NCBI GenBank assembly: GCA_942486035.1
Contig: CALNXK010000033.1
Location: 2,815,001-2,879,000, forward strand
Source of the DNA: Porites lobata
Lineage: Eukaryota > Cnidaria > Anthozoa > Scleractinia > Poritidae
Length of the DNA stretch: 64,000 nt
Direction: 5' to 3'
The translations under genes and the position numbers were made by a program. Positions 59,801 through 64,000 of this stretch are shown in pieces; the stretch's first letter is position 1; each line of letters opens with the position of its first letter. The notes below the pieces were generated by a model. The model ran no database searches, was not told where the DNA came from, and saw only the letters and a list, made by a program, of their open reading frames with translations.

Positions 59801-62800
59801 AAGTGTTTTGACCTTTCATTGTCATATCGGTTTTTGAGGAGACGGGAAAACCGGAGTACCTGGAGAAAAACCCCTCGGAGCAAAGGAGAGAACCAACCAA
59901 CTCAACCCAAATATGGCATCAATGCCAGAATTTGAACCCGGGTCACATTGGTGGGAGGTTAGTGCTCTCACCTCTGCACCACCCTTGACCACCAAATCGC
60001 AGACTCAGTTCCCAGTTATTTTCTGGTTGTCTTTTGACTGTCTTTGATTTTTTCCACAAACTATTAATAGGCACACTCAGCTACTATAGGGTAGTGCAAT
60101 CAACGAGAAAGGTTGGCTATTTTAACGATTTTCCTCTGATTTCATCACAGGTTACGGACATGATGCAGAAAGCTTTGTTTGATTACATGAAACACAAATT
60201 TTCTGGAAGGTAAGTTATGTACAGTGATATATTTCTAGCTAGACAGTTAGTTAGTAAGCAGTAGAAGGGTTTAGAAGGGTTCACTTCTGGTCAAGTAAAC
60301 AGTAAATACTCTTTTTTATTTAACATTAGAGGTGCCCAGTCATTTAGCTTAATTCACCCACAAGTGGACAGTCTTCTTAAGCCATTAAGGACATGAGTAT
60401 TTCCACCTTAGCTTTAACCCTTTAAGTGAGCTTCAAGTCCATGTACCTTGCTGAAGTCCAGCTATGATCTTGCTGAACTAGTTTTTATGTTTACTTTTGA
60501 TCCACTCCTTAAGCAGGCTTGTAAATAGCCACATGGTTTGCTTCTTGCCACTTAGATTTATTAGCTTTGCTCTGTTAATTTGATATATTTCTTCACTTAC
60601 AGGATAACAATAATGCGTGTTAATGCTGACATAACGTTGGCCAAGCGATCAGTTATTTCAAACCCCAGCAGGAGTAAGTTGATGGAGAGAACGAACAGCA
60701 AAGGTTCAGGACTTGGTATGTTTTTCTTAAAACCTTGCCAACAGTTATCTGTATTCTTTCCCGGGAAGATAAGTCATGCAGTTTGAAAATGTGTGTTCTA
60801 GGCACAATATTTATTACAAACACAGTTTGGATTTCATTTCATCTTTATTTTTGCTTGATTTAAAGAGGACTGAACCTGTAGATTTAAAACTGTGTTGATT
60901 ACTGTATTTGAACTTGACTAGCAAAGTGTCATTTACAATTTTCGCATCAAATTGTTTTGTGTGCTCAAGATTTTGTTTAAGACACTGGTTTTTGTTTTTT
61001 ATTTAAGATTAGAGATTGTAATTTGTATGAGAACAAAATGTGATCTTGACTGAAATGTTGACACAGCTTCTTCAACCTTTGTATTGTATTTGATTAATAT
61101 CTTTACAGCTGAAGTTCAACTAGAAATAGAACGGATATTTGAGTTGGCCAGAGGGCTTAATCTGGTTGTGTTGGACTGTGAGAGTGTGAATCACCCTACA
61201 CAGCTCTTCAAGACGTCTTTAGCCCCCCTGCTAGTGTACATAAAAATAAATTCACTCAAGGTAATGTTTCTGTTTCTGTTTGAACTGTTGATGGCTCGTT
61301 TAGTCATCAATACCTTATTAATCTTTTACATTTCAAAAGAGCTTTGTTAGGAAAAGATTTTCTGTGGGACAAGAATGTCTAAAAAGAGCAGTAAAGATAC
61401 ATTGTTCTTACTAAAGTTCTTTTACGGGGAAATTGGAAAAAAGTGTCTTGTCTACTTTTCATCAACACCTTTTCCATTCCTTTGTAGCATTATGTTTATT
61501 TTTTTGTGGAATGAAATCTAGTGAAGAATGGTAATGACAAGTAACGAGGATAATTGAACATTTTTGGTGAGCATACCCCAAACCAAGAATCTGTATAGTT
61601 ATTTGCTTCAAGAAAAATTATCTTTGGTTACACATACCCATCTTGGTAAAATAATGATGGCCCCTGCCCCCACTCAAATGTGCTTGAAATAAATAAGCCC
61701 CATGTGGGGCTTGACAGAGGATTTATGCTCATTATCACTTTGGCCATACACTGTTTAATAATATTATTGACTTTTGGTATCACTTGCAGGTCTTACAGAG
61801 ACTCATAAAAACCCGGGGCAAATCCCAGTCTAGAAATCTCAATGTACAGCTTGTGGCAGCTGAAAAATTAGCCCAGTGTGGGAATGTGAGTAGTAAAGTT
61901 ATATAAGTAAATTGATTTTTAATTCTTGTGATTGCTCTATGTTTGGTTGCTATCTACATTGTGTTATGGTCGTAGATGTTGGCTTAATTCTTAGTCCCAA
62001 GGGTGATCAACATTAATTTTCTCCTTAACAATATCAATATACAATCAAGAGAAAATTAATGTTGTGGGAATTAGTAAAATGATCGCCTGAGGGGAAAATG
62101 CTTTGATATTATTTTTATGAAAATGTTTAGAGATCAGTTTGGGGAATTTGTATGAGAGCATTGAAGGTTGAAGAGTTAAATCATCTCAGTGTGCAAAGCA
62201 AGTGGTGTCCGATAGCCTAGCCTGGGTGCGGCTAGTGGATTTTGTTATCAGACTAGTGATTTTTGTTCTTAACTTGCCCGACGGGCAAGTGCTTTTTTGG
62301 GGGGAAATTCAAATTACAGAAGGGCTGTAATCAGTCCTGTTAATCAAAAAGTGTTTTGGGGCTAGTTGAAATGACTTGTGGGCTAGTACATGCTAGCTAC
62401 AGCTTGCCCGAATGGCAGGCTGTAAAACTGACTTTCTTTGCACCCTACATCTTAAGTGCCTCTGACTGAAATGCTTCATATTCTGTTTATTTACTTTTAC
62501 TATCATTGTCATCATCAGGAGGCTTAGGAACAAGCAATTGTTTCCCAGCCTGTGGTTGCCTTTGATTTTGAAACAGAAAGATGTGGTAAAATAAGATATC
62601 AATTTAGTGGGTGTGAGATAAAAGAAATTGGGGCAAGGGCTGTAACTAAGGGGAAGGGGCCAAGATTTCCCCCTGGTTGCTGTGAGCTAGACCCCCTCCT
62701 ACTTTCATAGGAAACAAAAGAAAATTAGAATGAAGAAAACTGCTTATCTGTCCAATTCCCCCCTGCTAATTGCATATGCTGTGTGGCACGAAATTTTTAT

Positions 62801-63594
62801 GGGAGTTAATTTTTGTGGATTGGCGATTTTTTGTGTTTTGCGGGAACTAATTTTTGCAATAAGGACAGATTGGTTTTTCTTGTTGGGAATTATTTTTTTG
62901 GTGATTTTCAGAGTTTTTTATTGAGTACTTGCCATAGAAATACATATTTTCAAACAATACTACAGTGTGCGTACCCTTTGTAAAACCAGTATTTCACTGT
63001 ATGCCGTTTTGTTAGTGTACAAAGCGAATTTAAGTAAGAGAATAGTTACTCTGGAGTAAATTTTTGCGGGAAAAATGTTTGCGGTAATTTTTATTTGCGG
63101 GAACTTATTTTGCGGATCACTGCAAAAATCGCAAAAATTAGAACCCGCAAAAATTTTGTGCCACACGGTACCTGGCAACTTAAAATCGTGGTAACAGCCC
63201 TACTGCTCACACCCCTCTCTCTGCAAATGCCTAAATATCTAACTCATGTAAGACCTAGTCTGCCATAACTAACTCCAACCTCTCTGGGTAGAACTCTTAT
63301 ATGGTATCTAAGGATTCATATGAAGGTGTTTTGCCCTTTGCTTGTTACATAATAAAGGGCACATCTTTCTCACATCTTGTTTGGTTTAACACAAAGGAGA
63401 CTTATGACCTTGTGCTGGATGAAGCTCAGCTTGATGACGCATGCGATCATCTGGGAGAGTTTCTTGAAAGTTACTGGAGAGCGACGCATCCACCCAATCA
63501 GCCAGGCAGCAGGCTGCCGACTGTACAGCCCCAACCATCTTCCCAGCAATATCATACTGTGGACTCGAATGAAAGGCCCAGTGTTTATTTGTAA
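41871..63594 (+). CDS. CACNB: Voltage-gated calcium channel beta subunit
   Basis: Fourteen coding exons: 41871-41945, 42106-42177, 55379-55489, 56564-56686, 57506-57573, 57664-57741, 58305-58399, 58623-58849, 59341-59424, 60151-60209, 60603-60715, 61109-61260, 61790-61885 and 63397-63594. The join is 516 residues in one frame to TAA. It is the cytosolic subunit that binds the alpha-1 interaction domain and sets trafficking and gating of high-voltage-activated channels. The helix before the SH3 (SLEEERENARRDLQRRALEA) and the SH3 (VAFAVRTNIAYDG, DWWIGRVVKEGCDIGFIP) are at about 65-151. The variable Ser/Gln-rich HOOK is at about 152-283. The guanylate-kinase-like domain (PYDVVPSMRPIVLLGPSLKG, ADITLAKRSV, EVQLEIERIFELARGL, VLQRLIKTRGKSQSRNLNVQ) is at about 284-475, with the nucleotide P-loop lost, as in all beta subunits. 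The N-terminal two exons are poorly conserved, so the start is less certain than the body. The acceptor before the last exon (CACAAAG) has a weak pyrimidine tract. Confidence 0.95.
44122..44274. repeat. hAT-like MITE
   Basis: CAGGGTTGTCA and TGACAACCCTG inverted ends; TTATAC occurs at both flanks. Inner GTAGCCGCCTACTT and GGCTGCTTACTT are related. Confidence 0.65.
46924..47391. repeat. Inverted-repeat element with internal AATAATC phrases
   Basis: TATTTCCTCGAATAATAGCC at the left and AATAATCGCCCC...TATTTGAGGATA at the right. The left half repeats the phrase AATAATCRCCTCCCTCAA several times. No coding content. Confidence 0.55.
47515..47668. repeat. Short TA-flanked MITE
   Basis: CAGTCAACTGG and AAGGTTGGACTG ends with TA on both sides; the ends belong to the same broad TACAGT...ACTGTA group as the elements near 8.4-11.7 kb. 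Confidence 0.55.
51468..51552. repeat. Partial TTAA-type MITE
   Basis: GATCATTTTATTAATTCT through AAAGAAAATTGAGGTTAATGAC matches the inner part of 29819-30024; both termini are missing. Confidence 0.55.
54455..54619 (+). repeat. tRNA-derived SINE
   Basis: The head has A box TGGCCGAGTGGTC and B box GGTTGAATCC with a longer variable arm as in Ser/Leu tRNAs. The body has TTGTAAAACTACGTAGTTGCC and CAGTTGGGGCTTTTTAA. Its 3' end meets the TTAA of the next MITE. Confidence 0.65.
54624..54831. repeat. TTAA-type (piggyBac-like) MITE copy
   Basis: TTAA then CCCTTTAAGTCCC at the left; GGGGCTTAAAGG at the right. Opposite orientation to 29819-30024. Confidence 0.75.
55781..56132. repeat. TIR MITE in CACNB intron 3
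   Basis: ACCTCTTTCATAATGGCG at the left and GCCTTTATGAAAGAGGT at the right. Shares its inner sequence with the PSMD7 intron element (30919-31082) but carries extra DNA near the left end. Confidence 0.65.
58937..59076. repeat. Palindromic MITE in CACNB intron 8
   Basis: The arms GGGATCATTATACGTTTCTGG with CCCACCTACCCCTCCCCTAAG pair with CTTAGGGGAGGGGTAGGTGG and CCAGAAATGTATAAGGATCCC. A strong hairpin of about 55 bp per arm. Confidence 0.75.
59425..59587. repeat. TTAA-type MITE abutting a CACNB splice donor
   Basis: Family sequence begins within a few bases of the donor (GTATGACCAACATCAATTTT) and runs to GGGGCTTAAAGGGG. The usual left terminus is absent, so the copy is truncated at the exon edge. 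Confidence 0.65.
59831..59990 (-). repeat. SINE-like repeat in CACNB intron 9
   Basis: The minus strand has GGTGGTGCAGAGGTGAGAGC, a B-box-like GGGTTCAAATTC and a tail GGTTCTCTCCTTTGCTCCGA then TTTTTCTCCAGGTACTCCGG. The ACCGGAGTACCTGGAGAAAA motif is shared by SINE families across marine animals (established knowledge, not searched). Confidence 0.55.
61984..62179. repeat. TTAA-type MITE, degenerate
   Basis: TTAATTCTTAGTCCC at the left, then ATCAACATTAATTTTCTCC, GAGATCAGTTTGGGGAATTTG and a worn right end near GAAGAGTTAA. Same orientation as 54624 and 59425. Confidence 0.6.
62776..63170. repeat. Inverted-repeat MITE in last CACNB intron
   Basis: GCTGTGTGGCACGAAATTTT at the left and AAAATTTTGTGCCACACGGTA at the right. 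The inside carries repeated TTTTTGCGGG / GCGGGAACTAATTTTTGC phrases in both halves. Confidence 0.65.
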
Positions 63595-64000
63595 CATCTG
63601 GAATGCGGCATGCCTTTCAGAGCAACTCTATTTTGCCCAAGTACAATTGGACAGAATTTACCCTTGGTGCATGTCAATCTGCACCTACCTCAGTTGATCA
63701 GAGCTGTGTTTGTTCATAGCCAGTGGGGGAAATTAGCAGAAAATATAGACATTTCACAGTCCAATCAAAGCCAGCTGTGGAGTCAGAATAGTCAGTGTAC
63801 AGTGGATGTTTATTCCCACAAGGGTGTCATCCATCGCTTGGCACCAACTCAATGGTGCCCTTGAAACAGACAGGCACTGTATTGTATGTCGGCAAGGCAT
63901 TGTGTTAGGACAAGGCAAAAGATATGGTCATGCTATGCTAGGCTGCTGAATAACAAGAATCATTTATTATTAGTTAAGAAACTACAAGCTTCAAGATCGA
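63595..64000 (+). other. CACNB 3' UTR
   Basis: Follows the CACNB stop. No AATAAA is seen before the window ends, so the transcript probably extends beyond it. Short open frames here are not genes. Confidence 0.5.

Noticed and set aside
63610..63864. Open frames after CACNB
   Set aside because: They follow the stop codon of the last exon and carry no domain; best read as 3' UTR.

Overview
This window looks like nuclear DNA of an anthozoan cnidarian, most likely a stony coral. It is AT-rich, has GT-AG introns and dense short inverted-repeat elements and tRNA-derived SINEs, and mixes two conserved animal housekeeping or neuronal genes with a block of fast-evolving NACHT-LRR (NLR) immune-type genes. 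The genus cannot be read from the sequence alone.

Left half (1-26.7 kb): an NLR-rich block. At 409-3564 a single-exon gene encodes four membrane helices that resemble a connexin, followed by NACHT and leucine-rich repeats. At 13635-22593 four exons, all joined by phase-1 introns, encode a nucleoside-phosphorylase-like (PNP/MTAN) domain followed by NACHT and LRR. The two genes share the NACHT-LRR chassis but have unrelated N-termini. Each is followed by leftover LRR cassettes and then, in the opposite orientation, by an apolipoprotein-L-like exon: broken at 5719-6835, intact at 25360-26438. The NLR/APOL-like convergent pair has therefore been duplicated as a unit of about 6 kb. The space between (7-13.6 kb, plus the large introns) is filled with nested DNA transposons.

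Middle (30-39 kb): the minus-strand gene for proteasome regulatory subunit PSMD7/Rpn8 (six exons, 334 aa), then a plus-strand three-exon gene that joins a DZIP3-type HEPN domain, a coiled coil, an unrecognised middle segment and a C-terminal APOL-like domain (765 aa). It is a second kind of gene using the same APOL-like exon.

Right half (41.9-63.6 kb): a voltage-gated calcium channel beta subunit (CACNB), 14 coding exons and 516 aa, with SH3 and guanylate-kinase-like domains and a 13.2 kb second intron. Its introns hold many MITEs and SINE pieces.

The exon joins for the four multi-exon genes were worked out by hand from splice sites and reading phase; each gives one uninterrupted frame to a stop. 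Taken together, the left block reads as an immune locus in which sensor chassis (NACHT-LRR) and effector modules (connexin-like, PNP-like, HEPN, APOL-like) are being shuffled through phase-1 introns and local duplication. This functional reading is inference.
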